IMG/VR virus record: IMGVR_UViG_3300032285_002860
Location: 1 to 26,734 of that record
Reading direction: 5' to 3' (one strand)
Source of the DNA: a virus
DNA length: 26,734 bases
The translations under genes were made by a program, and so were the position numbers. Below the pieces are notes generated by a model. It saw nothing but the letters and a program-made list of their open reading frames with translations, did not search any database and was not told the DNA's origin. Shown one piece after another: positions 20,649 through 25,521 of this stretch; within the stretch, counting starts at the first letter, position 1; every line of letters starts with the position of its first letter.

Positions 20649-20683
20649 AGGCCGTGACTGGCCTAGGCGCTAACAGTGGCGCC
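20649..20683 (+). other. Tandem leader hairpins of the clamp operon
   Basis: Two perfect stems follow the expected start: AGGCC-GTGACT-GGCCT (20649-20664) and GGCGC-TAACAGTG-GCGCC (20666-20683). The ribosome site GGGAG (20692-20696) lies just after and is flanked by TAA/TTA, a weak version of the Shine-Dalgarno hairpin at 22,237. The minus operon has a similar two-hairpin leader, so this may be a shared expression design. Confidence 0.5.
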
Positions 20684-20703
20684 GCTATTAAGGGAGTTAC
20701 CTT

Positions 20704-21288
20704 ATGAGTAGTACGGGTAAGGGCGCATTAGCGCCAACTTGGGGCCGCGTGTCCTATTGGGTAGAGCTGGGGCATGATTTCACGCCGGGCAAAATAGACG
20801 TTTATGTCGAAGTGTTCACCCATTGGCGCGGGCAGTTGGTCCGAGCAGAATTTAAATTCAACCGTTACACGGTTTCACGTTGGAACGATGACGGCAGCCG
20901 GGCGGGGCATGAGCTCTCCGAGTGGCGCGGCTATGTCCACACGGCGGGAGAAGTTGAGTCAATCGAACAGCACTACGGCGCTAACACGTTGACCGATACG
21001 GCCCGCCGTCGCATTGGTGAGGCATTTTCTGAAGATGCCTTAGAGATTGTCAAGGGCGCTAACGGTGCATTTGAGGGCGCAATTGTGCGGGCTATGCGTG
21101 ATCTCTTGGCTAAGTCCTACGATCCTTTGACCGATTACAACCGGTTTAGCCGGGCCTACGATGATTCAGCCGCACTGGGGGGCGATGCTTTTGATGTTCT
21201 CCGGTCCTATGCCGTAGCTCTTGAGTCTGCCAAGGCCGCCGCCGTTGCCGTTACTGAATACTGCGATTTGGTCAAGGCGGGCGCATAA
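20704..21288 (+). CDS. Unknown protein, first gene of clamp operon (194 aa)
   Basis: The 194-aa product has no recognised family. The N-terminal half is beta-rich (RVSYWVELGHDFTPGKIDVYVEVFTHWRGQLVRAEFKFNRYTV), and the C-terminal half is helical, Ala-rich and charged. No Cys cluster or membrane segment is present. It starts behind AGGGAG and is coupled to the next gene (TAATG). Codon use appears to shift here towards more GCG/CGG and GGC/GGG than the late genes, by eye, so the operon may have a separate history. Confidence 0.7.
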   Translation: MSSTGKGALAPTWGRVSYWVELGHDFTPGKIDVYVEVFTHWRGQLVRAEFKFNRYTVSRWNDDGSRAGHELSEWRGYVHTAGEVESIEQHYGANTLTDTARRRIGEAFSEDALEIVKGANGAFEGAIVRAMRDLLAKSYDPLTDYNRFSRAYDDSAALGGDAFDVLRSYAVALESAKAAAVAVTEYCDLVKAGA

Positions 21289-21995
21289 TGACTACGCGAG
21301 ACCTGAACTATCCCAGCGTTTTGGAGATTCGACACGGCGCCTATGCGCTAACGATCTCTTACGATGAATCGCCAGAATCGCCGCGTGAGTGGTCGTCGTT
21401 TGGCACGTTCTACCTATGGCAGCGCGGCTACGTCTCGCCGGATAAATGCGAGTACGGGAGTTTCGAGCGGTTCATAAATGAGTGGGCCGGTTTGGAGTGT
21501 GTGAATTGCGGCTACCTGTCCGGGGACCATGCGGTTTGGCGTACTGGTTGCGCCGGGTACACGCCCGATAAGGCCGCGCCGGGTGCCGATCCTGACGCGG
21601 TGCTATTCCTAGTAAGTCACGATGACGGCTATTTGCGGCACCGGTTCACGGTAGCGGACCTGTTAGCAGATTCGGACGATCTAGAACGATACGACGGCGT
21701 ACTATTCGCCACGGGTGAGCAGGTCCGCGCTGAATGGGCCGGCGATACGGCAGCGGCGATTAGTTGCCTATTGGGTGAGTTAGAGACGTATTCGGCCTGG
21801 GCTAATGGCGAAGTGTTCACGGCGGGTTGGTCCCGTTTCGATACTTGCGGCGCCTGTTCTCATGAGTCCGAGACTTACCTAGAGTCGGTAAGCGGGTTTT
21901 ATCGCCCATTTGATCCGGCAGACTACGCGCCAGAAATGCCGGGCGCGGAGCTGGTAGCGATTCTGGCAGAGTTCTATGAATGGAGCGGTAACTAA
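21288..21995 (+). CDS. Unknown protein (235 aa)
   Basis: The 235-aa acidic protein is rich in Glu, Asp, Tyr, Trp and Ala. Four Cys occur as C-x2-C pairs (LECVNCG near residue 76 and DTCGACSH near 188), which could bind one metal between distant segments. The pattern YLRHRFTVADLLADSDDLERYDGVLFATG reads as alternating strands and helices. I recognise no family. It is coupled to both neighbours by TAATG, so it belongs to the clamp operon. Confidence 0.7.
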   Translation: MTTRDLNYPSVLEIRHGAYALTISYDESPESPREWSSFGTFYLWQRGYVSPDKCEYGSFERFINEWAGLECVNCGYLSGDHAVWRTGCAGYTPDKAAPGADPDAVLFLVSHDDGYLRHRFTVADLLADSDDLERYDGVLFATGEQVRAEWAGDTAAAISCLLGELETYSAWANGEVFTAGWSRFDTCGACSHESETYLESVSGFYRPFDPADYAPEMPGAELVAILAEFYEWSGN

Positions 21996-22186
21996 TGCGG
22001 CGCGGGTTCTGTGCGGTCCTAAGCGGACTAACGGCGTATTTCATCGCGTTGGCGGTGTATCGTTGGGAGTCGCAGTATTCATGTCCCGCGAGTGTTTGCG
22101 GTCCTGATGAGTTGCCTACATGGGTTTTCATTTGCTCGTGGGGCGCGCTGTATCTGTTAGCTTGTAAGGGTACTGGGCGCCGATAG
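21995..22186 (+). CDS. Small two-helix membrane protein (63 aa)
   Basis: The 63-aa product has two hydrophobic segments, about residues 5-22 (FCAVLSGLTAYFIALAV) and 42-57 (TWVFICSWGALYLLAC), joined by a polar loop with two Cys. Basic residues at both ends (MRR, KGTGRR) suggest both termini inside. It is coupled by TAATG to the previous gene. Small membrane proteins like this may serve superinfection exclusion or lysis control; here the role is unknown. Confidence 0.6.
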   Translation: MRRGFCAVLSGLTAYFIALAVYRWESQYSCPASVCGPDELPTWVFICSWGALYLLACKGTGRR

Positions 22187-22236
22187 GCGAACGGGAGTGA
22201 TGAAGTACCCCGGCGGGGCGGTCCCGTTGGGTTTGA

Positions 22237-22252
22237 CTAGTTGGGAGACTAG
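22237..22252 (+). promoter_or_regulatory. Shine-Dalgarno presented in a hairpin loop (clamp gene)
   Basis: CTAGT-TGGGAG-ACTAG is a perfect 5-bp stem whose 6-nt loop contains the ribosome site GGGAG, four nucleotides before ATG 22257. The same hairpin precedes the minus operon at 24,108 with the outer pair changed from C-G to G-C. This covariation suggests a conserved RNA control element. Confidence 0.55.
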
Positions 22253-22256
22253 AAAC

Positions 22257-22910
22257 ATGTTCAGATTTACTATTAACGCCAGTGATTGGGCCGATCTCGT
22301 AACGGCGGCGGCATTTGCCGGTACCGATTTGGCGCGGCCCATTCTCATGGGTGTTTTCTTTGAGATCACCCGCACCGGGGACGAAGTGACGGTTAAGGCC
22401 ATTGCCACTGACTCTTACAAGTTGGCAACAATCGAGCGCGGCGGCACCACCTACGCGGGCGAGAGTAACACGCTTGAGGGTATCGCGGACGGCGAGACGG
22501 TGACGGCGCTAATCAGTGCTAAGGGACTGACTGCGGCGAGTAAGGCGGCTATTAAAGACGCTGGCAAGAACGGCGGCCTACGCGTGACGGTGGACCCTGA
22601 ACACGGGCGCGCGGTCATTGCGGGCTATTACGGCACGTCGCTTGAGTATCCCGCCGAGCTGGTGGACGGCACCTATCCGGCGATTAGTAACGCTATCCCC
22701 GCGGACTCGTTCTACCTGAACAGTAACGGCGTCACGGGCATTGGACTTAACCCGCACTTCGTCGGACTGTTTGCGAAGTTGGCACCTTGGAGCGCCAAGA
22801 GTCCTACGGATTCGGCGCGCTTCGAGTTCATTGATGAGAGTAGGCCCATTCGCGTGGCTTCGCGTGACGGGCGTACGAAGGCGTACCTAATGCCGGTTCG
22901 GGTGATGTAA
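22257..22910 (+). CDS. Two-domain sliding clamp (beta-clamp-like)
   Basis: From ATG 22257 the 217-aa product resembles bacterial DnaN from its second domain onward: FTINASDWADLV...RPILMGVFFEI...VTVKAIATDSYKLATIERG (Ala50-Ala57 matching the ATDGHRLA block of domain II), then YPAELVDGTYPAISNAIP near 140 and a C-terminal KAYLMPVRVM like the DnaN end. The usual first domain (~120 aa) is absent. Two domains per subunit would need a trimer to make a ring, as in PCNA or T4 gp45. The frame is open to ATG 22200, but similarity begins at 22257. It ties the polymerase to DNA. Confidence 0.8.
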   Translation: MFRFTINASDWADLVTAAAFAGTDLARPILMGVFFEITRTGDEVTVKAIATDSYKLATIERGGTTYAGESNTLEGIADGETVTALISAKGLTAASKAAIKDAGKNGGLRVTVDPEHGRAVIAGYYGTSLEYPAELVDGTYPAISNAIPADSFYLNSNGVTGIGLNPHFVGLFAKLAPWSAKSPTDSARFEFIDESRPIRVASRDGRTKAYLMPVRVM

Positions 22911-22942
22911 CAGATTCACGCGGCGCCATTGGCGCGAGATTA

Positions 22943-22972
22943 GGCCCGGTCCCGTAATGGGGGCCGGGTTTA
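22943..22972 (+). terminator. Rho-independent terminator after clamp operon
   Basis: CCCGG (22947-22951 region, starting at 22945) and CCGGG (22964-22968) with inner CCC/GGG pairs form a strong GC stem with loop GTAAT, followed by TTTAAT. It lies 33 nt after the clamp stop. Confidence 0.65.
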
Positions 22973-22982
22973 ATCATGTCCG

Positions 22983-23098
22983 GGTGCAACTTACGGCGGC
23001 GAAGTGGTGCAACTTAGGGCGCCTAGGTATTTGATCTGGAGCGCGTGACTGTTTGAGCTGGTCCCCGGTTTGATCTTGGGGCGGTGCAACCTTGGGCG
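22983..23098. repeat. Three copies of a 16-bp direct repeat in non-coding DNA
   Basis: GGTGCAACTTACGGCG (22983-22998), GGTGCAACTTAGGGCG (23006-23021) and GGTGCAACCTTGGGCG (23083-23098) are direct repeats. The interval 22,973-23,309 is G+C-rich, has short CCTAGG and CCCGTAAT hairpin motifs and no credible gene. The repeats could be protein-binding sites between the two converging operons; nothing else is visible there. Confidence 0.5.
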
Positions 23099-23261
23099 GC
23101 ATGGTGTCGCGGGCGCCCGTAATCGGGTAGGGCGTACCATGGGCGGGACTGTTTGCGGGCGTGAGACGGCACCTAGGCGGGCGTGATTCAAGCAACTTAA
23201 TGCGCCATTGGAGCGCGGGCGGGTATCGGCGGTCATGAGCATGGCGGGCGGGTGCCAGAAA

Positions 23262-23290
23262 CGAAACTACCCGCCCATTACGGGCGGGCA
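23262..23290 (-). terminator. Terminator of the minus-strand operon
   Basis: CCCGCCC (23270-23276), loop ATTAC and GGGCGGG (23282-23288) form a perfect 7-bp stem. On the minus strand it is followed by TAGTTTCGTTTC. It lies 20 nt after the last minus gene. Confidence 0.65.
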
Positions 23291-23309
23291 GAATCGGGGC
23301 GGGGGCGGG

Positions 23310-23420
23310 CTATTCGTTAGTGTCCTCGCAATCGTGGCCGTAGTAGTACTCGTTCGCATCGTCCTCGTTCAGTAGGTCGAATACGCGCGAGCATTCAGGG
23401 CACTTGGCGCGGGTCCGCAT
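23310..23420 (-). CDS. Mini zinc-binding protein (36 aa)
   Basis: On the minus strand the ATG overlaps the stop of the membrane gene (TAATG). The 36-aa product MRTRAKCPECSRVFDLL... has a C-x2-C knuckle (C7, C10) and a late His-Asp-Cys, so one zinc site is possible; the rest is acidic with a YYY patch. It is the last gene before the minus terminator. Small size lowers confidence, but coupling and composition support it. Confidence 0.6.
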   Translation of the reverse strand: MRTRAKCPECSRVFDLLNEDDANEYYYGHDCEDTNE

Positions 23421-23629
23421 TAGTACCATTCCTTGAGTTCAGTCACCACGATGACGGCACCGTAGGCGAGTATGGCGGGCACCGTTCCAACGATGAACGG
23501 CCACACACTACCGGGGTACGCGTTCCATATGGCGCCAGATACGCCTAGCCACGTTGCAAGGGCAATGAGAACGGCGGCAACGATCTGCGATTGTGTCGCG
23601 TCTTGAAGCGTTTCGATCAGTCGCCGCAT
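23420..23629 (-). CDS. Small two-helix membrane protein (69 aa)
   Basis: The 69-aa product has an N-terminal amphipathic segment MRRLIETLQDATQSQ and two hydrophobic helices (about 16-35 and 43-62, separated by WNAYPGSVWP), ending in KEWY. It resembles holin or membrane-modulator proteins in size and layout, but no family is recognised. It overlaps both neighbours by TAATG. Distance from the lysis cassette suggests a different role, such as exclusion of other phages. Confidence 0.65.
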   Translation of the reverse strand: MRRLIETLQDATQSQIVAAVLIALATWLGVSGAIWNAYPGSVWPFIVGTVPAILAYGAVIVVTELKEWY

Positions 23630-24105
23630 TAGTTCTGCTCCCCTGAGCTCGAAAGAAAGGTAACGCCTGAATAGATTTCGTCACCCGCCGTGATTGCGTT
23701 CCATTCTTCAACAGTCAGGACGTGGGCGCATGTGTGCCATTCGGGGTGCGTGTCGTCGACATAGCCGTCAGTAATGAGCAGGCGCATGTTTTCGATTCCG
23801 CCGTCGTAATGGCGTACTAGAACGGTTTCGACCGTGTATTCAGCGTCATTGCTCAGTTCAGTGATAATGCGAGACTCAAACACGCGGGCGTGTTCGATCG
23901 CGTCACGGGTGAACGTTTTGGTGTATTCGCTTTCGCCGCATGCGATAAGGACGGCTAGGCGCCCTACGGCAATGCTCAGCATTTCGTACTGCTCACTGTG
24001 CGCATTTGCTACGCCGTCGCTCCATTGGAGCGTGTAGCCGTTGTCGTCTCCAAGTATTTGGATAGACACGTCGCCGTAGGCGGTGTCAATAACGGTGTGT
24101 GCCAT
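23629..24105 (-). CDS. Unknown protein, first gene of minus operon (158 aa)
   Basis: The 158-aa acidic protein begins MAHTVIDTAYGDVSIQILGDDNGYTLQWSDG and contains alternating beta and helical segments; a C-terminal HVLTVEEWNAI helix is visible. No catalytic or metal motif is seen. Its ATG lies two nucleotides after the Shine-Dalgarno hairpin at 24,108. It is transcribed from the promoter near 24,170 against the direction of nearly all other genes, which often marks an early or lysogeny-independent control module in phages. Confidence 0.7.
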   Translation of the reverse strand: MAHTVIDTAYGDVSIQILGDDNGYTLQWSDGVANAHSEQYEMLSIAVGRLAVLIACGESEYTKTFTRDAIEHARVFESRIITELSNDAEYTVETVLVRHYDGGIENMRLLITDGYVDDTHPEWHTCAHVLTVEEWNAITAGDEIYSGVTFLSSSGEQN

Positions 24106-24107
24106 GT

Positions 24108-24123
24108 GTAGTCTCCCAACTAC
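24108..24123 (-). promoter_or_regulatory. Shine-Dalgarno presented in a hairpin loop (minus operon)
   Basis: On the minus strand GTAGT-TGGGAG-ACTAC is a perfect 5-bp stem with GGGAG in its loop, just before the ATG. It differs from the clamp copy (22,237) only in the outer pair, G-C for C-G, a compensatory change. Confidence 0.55.
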
Positions 24124-24127
24124 TTAC

Positions 24128-24160
24128 GGCGGGACTGTTCCCGCCTAGCCCGTCATGGGC
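24128..24160 (-). other. Tandem leader hairpins of minus operon
   Basis: Two hairpins follow the expected start: GCCC-GTCAT-GGGC (24148-24160) and a perfect 7-bp stem GGCGGGA / TCCCGCC with a 4-nt loop (24128-24145). No T tract follows the second, so it is not a typical terminator. The arrangement parallels the clamp operon leader. Confidence 0.5.
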
Positions 24161-24168
24161 GTACCGTT

Positions 24169-24197
24169 AGAGTAGCACACTCTCACGCCATGCGTGG
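24169..24197 (-). promoter_or_regulatory. Minus operon promoter with overlapping palindrome
   Basis: TACTCT (24169-24174) preceded by GTGTGC forms an extended -10 identical over 11 nt (GTGCTACTCTA) to the tRNA promoter. No good -35 is present; instead a perfect palindrome CACGC-CAT-GCGTG (24184-24196) covers that position and could bind an activator or repressor. Confidence 0.55.
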
Positions 24198-24249
24198 CAT
24201 TTCACTAGATCAGAATGGAGCAGGGTTAGAAGTGACTTAGCCCATCTCC

Positions 24250-24435
24250 CCACTTATCCACTTACTTTACACAGGTTCCCCCACAACCCCCAAACTCTGA
24301 CCCGGTGTGTGCCCAGAGGGGGTGTGTTTCCTATATATGTTATCTCTTCGCTGGGAAACTATCACTTTTTGCCTGATGAGGTGGGTTGAACGGGGTGTGG
24401 GTAACCATGTGGGTACAGCTGTGTGGAACAGATCG
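24250..24435. other. Candidate replication origin (DnaA-box-like cluster)
   Basis: TTATCCACT (24254-24262) is one base from the DnaA box TTATCCACA. Three reverse-orientation, box-like copies lie about 12-14 bp apart: TGTGGGTAA (24396-24404), TGTGGGTAC (24408-24416) and TGTGGAACA (24422-24430). An A+T-rich stretch with TATATATG (about 24,334) lies between. The segment has no credible gene and sits between the minus operon promoter and the RNA block. A phage initiator binding these as iterons is also possible. Confidence 0.4.
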
Positions 24436-24551
24436 CGGCGGGCGTGGGGCTCAAGAATGGCTGTCATCAGCGGTGTCAATCAGTGCTGTAAAAACTGGTG
24501 TCAAAGGGGGTCAGGTTGGTCTGGTTATTTGATGCCGTGAGAACGCCACAC

Positions 24552-24626
24552 AGACCCCTTAGCGACCAGCCTAAGAGAAGCCACAGCGCACCCCGCGGGG
24601 GCTCGAACTAGACACCTTGGCGACCA
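24552..24626 (-). repeat. Pair of 17-bp direct repeats within unit D
   Basis: AGACCCCTTAGCGACCA (24552-24568) and AGACACCTTGGCGACCA (24610-24626) match at 15 of 17 positions and lie 58 bp apart near the 3' part of the RNA candidate. They could form alternative pairings with the GACCCCCTT segment at the 3' end. Confidence 0.5.
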
Positions 24627-24652
24627 ACTACACGCCTGAGCATCTTCGCCTG

Positions 24653-24705
24653 ACAAGCAAGTATCGTTTCTAAGTCACCACAAGACAAGTATCCCGGCAG
24701 TCACC
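24653..24705 (-). repeat. Tandem imperfect repeat inside unit D
   Basis: Two directly adjacent units of 27 bp (24653-24679) and 26 bp (24680-24705) share, in minus-strand sense, GGTGACT, then a variable 5-7 nt, then GATACTTG and CTTGT. The tandem copy is consistent with a repeated RNA substructure. Confidence 0.55.
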
Positions 24706-25028
24706 AATGGTTTTACCCACGCCAATCCACCCGGCTTGTTTCAGCAGCTTCTCTCATCTGCGCGAATCTCAGAACAATGAGCCCACTTCTTCCGTCGCAC
24801 GAAGTGGTTGCCTGTGAAGTCTCGATATCGCCACCGGGGTGTCCGGTTGTTCGGCGGGTCATTTCCACCAGTACGGTGATCATTGCGTACTGGGCACAGG
24901 CTACTGAACTCAGCTCTAACCTGAGTACACCGGAGATAGTCACTGGCCCAAGTTCCCGCGAGTATGTGGCGGCAGGTCAATCTCTTCCGGTGGGGCCCCA
25001 GCCCTATGGACGCTTTCGCGTGACCTCA

Positions 25029-25038
25029 AGTGTAGCAC
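25029..25038 (-). promoter_or_regulatory. Extended -10 promoter of unit D
   Basis: Minus-strand GTGCTACACT gives -10 TACACT (25029-25034). The expected start at about 25,022 coincides with the GNRA-capped hairpin. No clear -35 is seen at 17 bp. Confidence 0.45.
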
Positions 25039-25039
25039 A

Positions 25040-25138
25040 TACTGTGACGCACCAATGCCACCCTTACCCGATCCTGCTTCCCAGCGGTATCGAATACGGG
25101 TGGCGTCCTTGAGTGTGCCGGGTTAGAAGTTCCCCGAC
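25040..25138 (-). ncRNA. Candidate structured small RNA (unit C)
   Basis: From the promoter at 25145-25154 the minus strand encodes a CGGG/CCCG hairpin, then a perfect 7-bp stem (GGGTGGC 25098-25104 with GCCACCC 25057-25063) enclosing GTAT-CGA-ATAC (25087-25097) and a GCT/AGC hairpin. No T tract is seen before the next promoter, so it may read through into unit D. Confidence 0.4.
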
Positions 25139-25144
25139 GAGCTC

Positions 25145-25154
25145 ATCGTAGCAC
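25145..25154 (-). promoter_or_regulatory. Extended -10 promoter of unit C
   Basis: Minus-strand GTGCTACGAT gives -10 TACGAT (25145-25150), identical over 11 nt (GTGCTACGATG) to the unit A promoter at 25238. It abuts the unit A terminator's T tract directly. Confidence 0.5.
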
Positions 25155-25190
25155 AGAAAATCCCCCCCGGCGGCAACCGAGGGGGATTCT
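25155..25190 (-). terminator. Rho-independent terminator of unit A
   Basis: An 8-bp GC-rich stem AATCCCCC / GGGGGATT with a loop containing a further CGG/CCG pairing, and a T run on the minus strand. On the plus strand it lacks a T tract, so it mainly serves minus transcripts. Confidence 0.75.
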
Positions 25191-25231
25191 TGGCGAGGAT
25201 TTTGCATTACCGTTCGCCCTTAAATGAACAC
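25155..25231 (-). ncRNA. Candidate small RNA with terminator (unit A)
   Basis: The promoter at 25238 would start a ~75-nt minus transcript near 25,231 that ends in a textbook terminator: AATCCCCC (25159-25166) pairs with GGGGGATT (25181-25188) and is followed by TTTTC on the minus strand. No ORF with a start and ribosome site fits. It contains GGTAATGCAA (minus sense, 25202-25211), the exact complement of a segment of unit B. Confidence 0.5.
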
Positions 25232-25237
25232 GACTAC

Positions 25238-25247
25238 ATCGTAGCAC
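25238..25247 (-). promoter_or_regulatory. Extended -10 promoter of unit A
   Basis: Minus-strand GTGCTACGAT, -10 TACGAT (25238-25243). The two 18-bp direct repeats at 25266 and 25306 lie upstream, where control proteins would bind. Confidence 0.5.
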
Positions 25248-25265
25248 TTTTGTCGTTATCTCCCT

Positions 25266-25323
25266 AACCTTTAACACGGGCCGTCGCTATTAAAGTTTAA
25301 GGCGCAACCTTTAACACGGGCCG
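25266..25323. repeat. Two perfect 18-bp direct repeats upstream of unit A
   Basis: AACCTTTAACACGGGCCG occurs at 25266-25283 and 25306-25323, 40 bp apart (about four helical turns). Between them is the perfect palindrome TTAAA-G-TTTAA (25290-25300). Such spacing suggests operator sites for a looping or cooperative regulator, or a pair of phage-specific promoter elements. Confidence 0.6.
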
Positions 25324-25326
25324 ACA

Positions 25327-25342
25327 ATACCGAAAACGGTAT
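25327..25342. other. Perfect hairpin with A4/T4 loop
   Basis: ATACCG-AAAA-CGGTAT is a perfect 6-bp inverted repeat. Around it GCCAAATC occurs twice (25349-25356 and 25372-25379, 23 bp apart). On the minus strand TATTAT (25359-25364) is a possible extra -10. No T tract follows, so its role is unknown. Confidence 0.4.
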
Positions 25343-25401
25343 GGTTCTGCCAAATCAGATAATAGATCGCCGCCAAATCGCATAACTAAAGTTGAGCCGT
25401 C

Positions 25402-25496
25402 TCAAAAGCAAAGTCCCCGCCAGCCAAGGGGGGGAGCTGACGGGGACTTCGTTCGCAGGGTAATGCAACGCCGGGAAACGCTCCCGGTTAGGTAAG
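25402..25496 (-). ncRNA. Candidate small RNA with terminator (unit B)
   Basis: Minus-strand CTGCTACTAT (-10 TACTAT, 25503-25508) would start an RNA near 25,496. It carries a TAGGT-AAG-ACCTA arm near the start (25489-25501), a perfect CCGGGA/TCCCGG hairpin (25471-25487), then a terminator stem AAGTCCCCG (25411-25419) / CGGGGACTT (25441-25449) with inner CAGC/GCTG, followed by TGCTTTTG on the minus strand. It contains TTGCATTACC, complementary over 10 nt to unit A. No coding potential is evident. Confidence 0.45.
25411..25449 (-). terminator. Strong terminator hairpin of unit B
   Basis: A 9-bp perfect stem plus a 4-bp inner stem separated by a one-base mismatch, with a T-rich flank only on the minus strand (TTTGCTTTT). 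It also shields the RNA block from the peptidase gene to the right. Confidence 0.6.
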
Positions 25497-25502
25497 ACCT
25501 AC

Positions 25503-25512
25503 ATAGTAGCAG
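25503..25512 (-). promoter_or_regulatory. Extended -10 promoter of unit B
   Basis: Minus-strand CTGCTACTAT, -10 TACTAT at 25503-25508. It faces the plus promoter at 25516 so the two overlap, which would make them compete. Confidence 0.4.
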
Positions 25513-25515
25513 GTG

Positions 25516-25521
25516 TAGAAT
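25516..25521 (+). promoter_or_regulatory. -10 box placing transcription start at the GTG (leaderless)
   Basis: TAGAAT (5 of 6 with TATAAT) ends six nucleotides before GTG 25528, so the expected +1 is the start codon itself. No Shine-Dalgarno lies between. Leaderless mRNAs are common in Actinobacteria. The -35 is not clear. Confidence 0.5.

Larger units (their letters stand above)
24490..25022 (-). ncRNA. Candidate large structured non-coding RNA (unit D)
   Basis: On the minus strand, downstream of the promoter at 25029-25038, ~530 nt hold many perfect hairpins: ACGC-GAAA-GCGT (25010-25021, GNRA loop) at the expected 5' end; ACTCAG/CTGAGT (24908-24926); CCAGTACG/CGTACTGG (24868-24893); ACCGG/CCGGT (24833-24847); CCACTTC/GAAGTGG (24783-24807); CTCAT/ATGAG (24753-24781); CCCCGCGGGG (24591). 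Distant segments also pair (GACCCCTT 24553-24560 with AAGGGGGTC 24504-24512) just before a TTTTT at 24490-24494. The GNRA loop exists only in the minus reading. Overlapping ORFs lack ribosome sites. Large phage RNAs such as GOLLD or ROOL are precedents, but identity is unproven. Confidence 0.5.

Noticed and set aside
22991-23242. Minus-strand ORFs of 73 and 83 aa in the gap after the clamp gene
   Set aside because: They overlap the direct repeats and a terminator, lack ribosome sites, and have Pro/Arg-rich shadow composition.
24307-24540. 77-aa plus-strand ORF in the candidate origin region
   Set aside because: Trp/Arg/Cys-rich composition unlike the phage's genes and no ribosome site.
24580-24625. 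Minus-strand GTTCGAGCCC segment resembling a tRNA or tmRNA T arm
   Set aside because: The bases before the loop cannot pair with CCCCG after it, and no acceptor stem can be found.
24713-24943. 76-aa minus-strand ORF inside unit D
   Set aside because: No Shine-Dalgarno, no domain-like pattern, and it is matched by another open minus frame over the same DNA, as expected for chance.
24777-25112. 111-aa plus-strand ORF across the RNA block
   Set aside because: It has no ribosome site, low-complexity composition with no motif, and overlaps many perfect hairpins on the opposite strand. It looks like chance openness.
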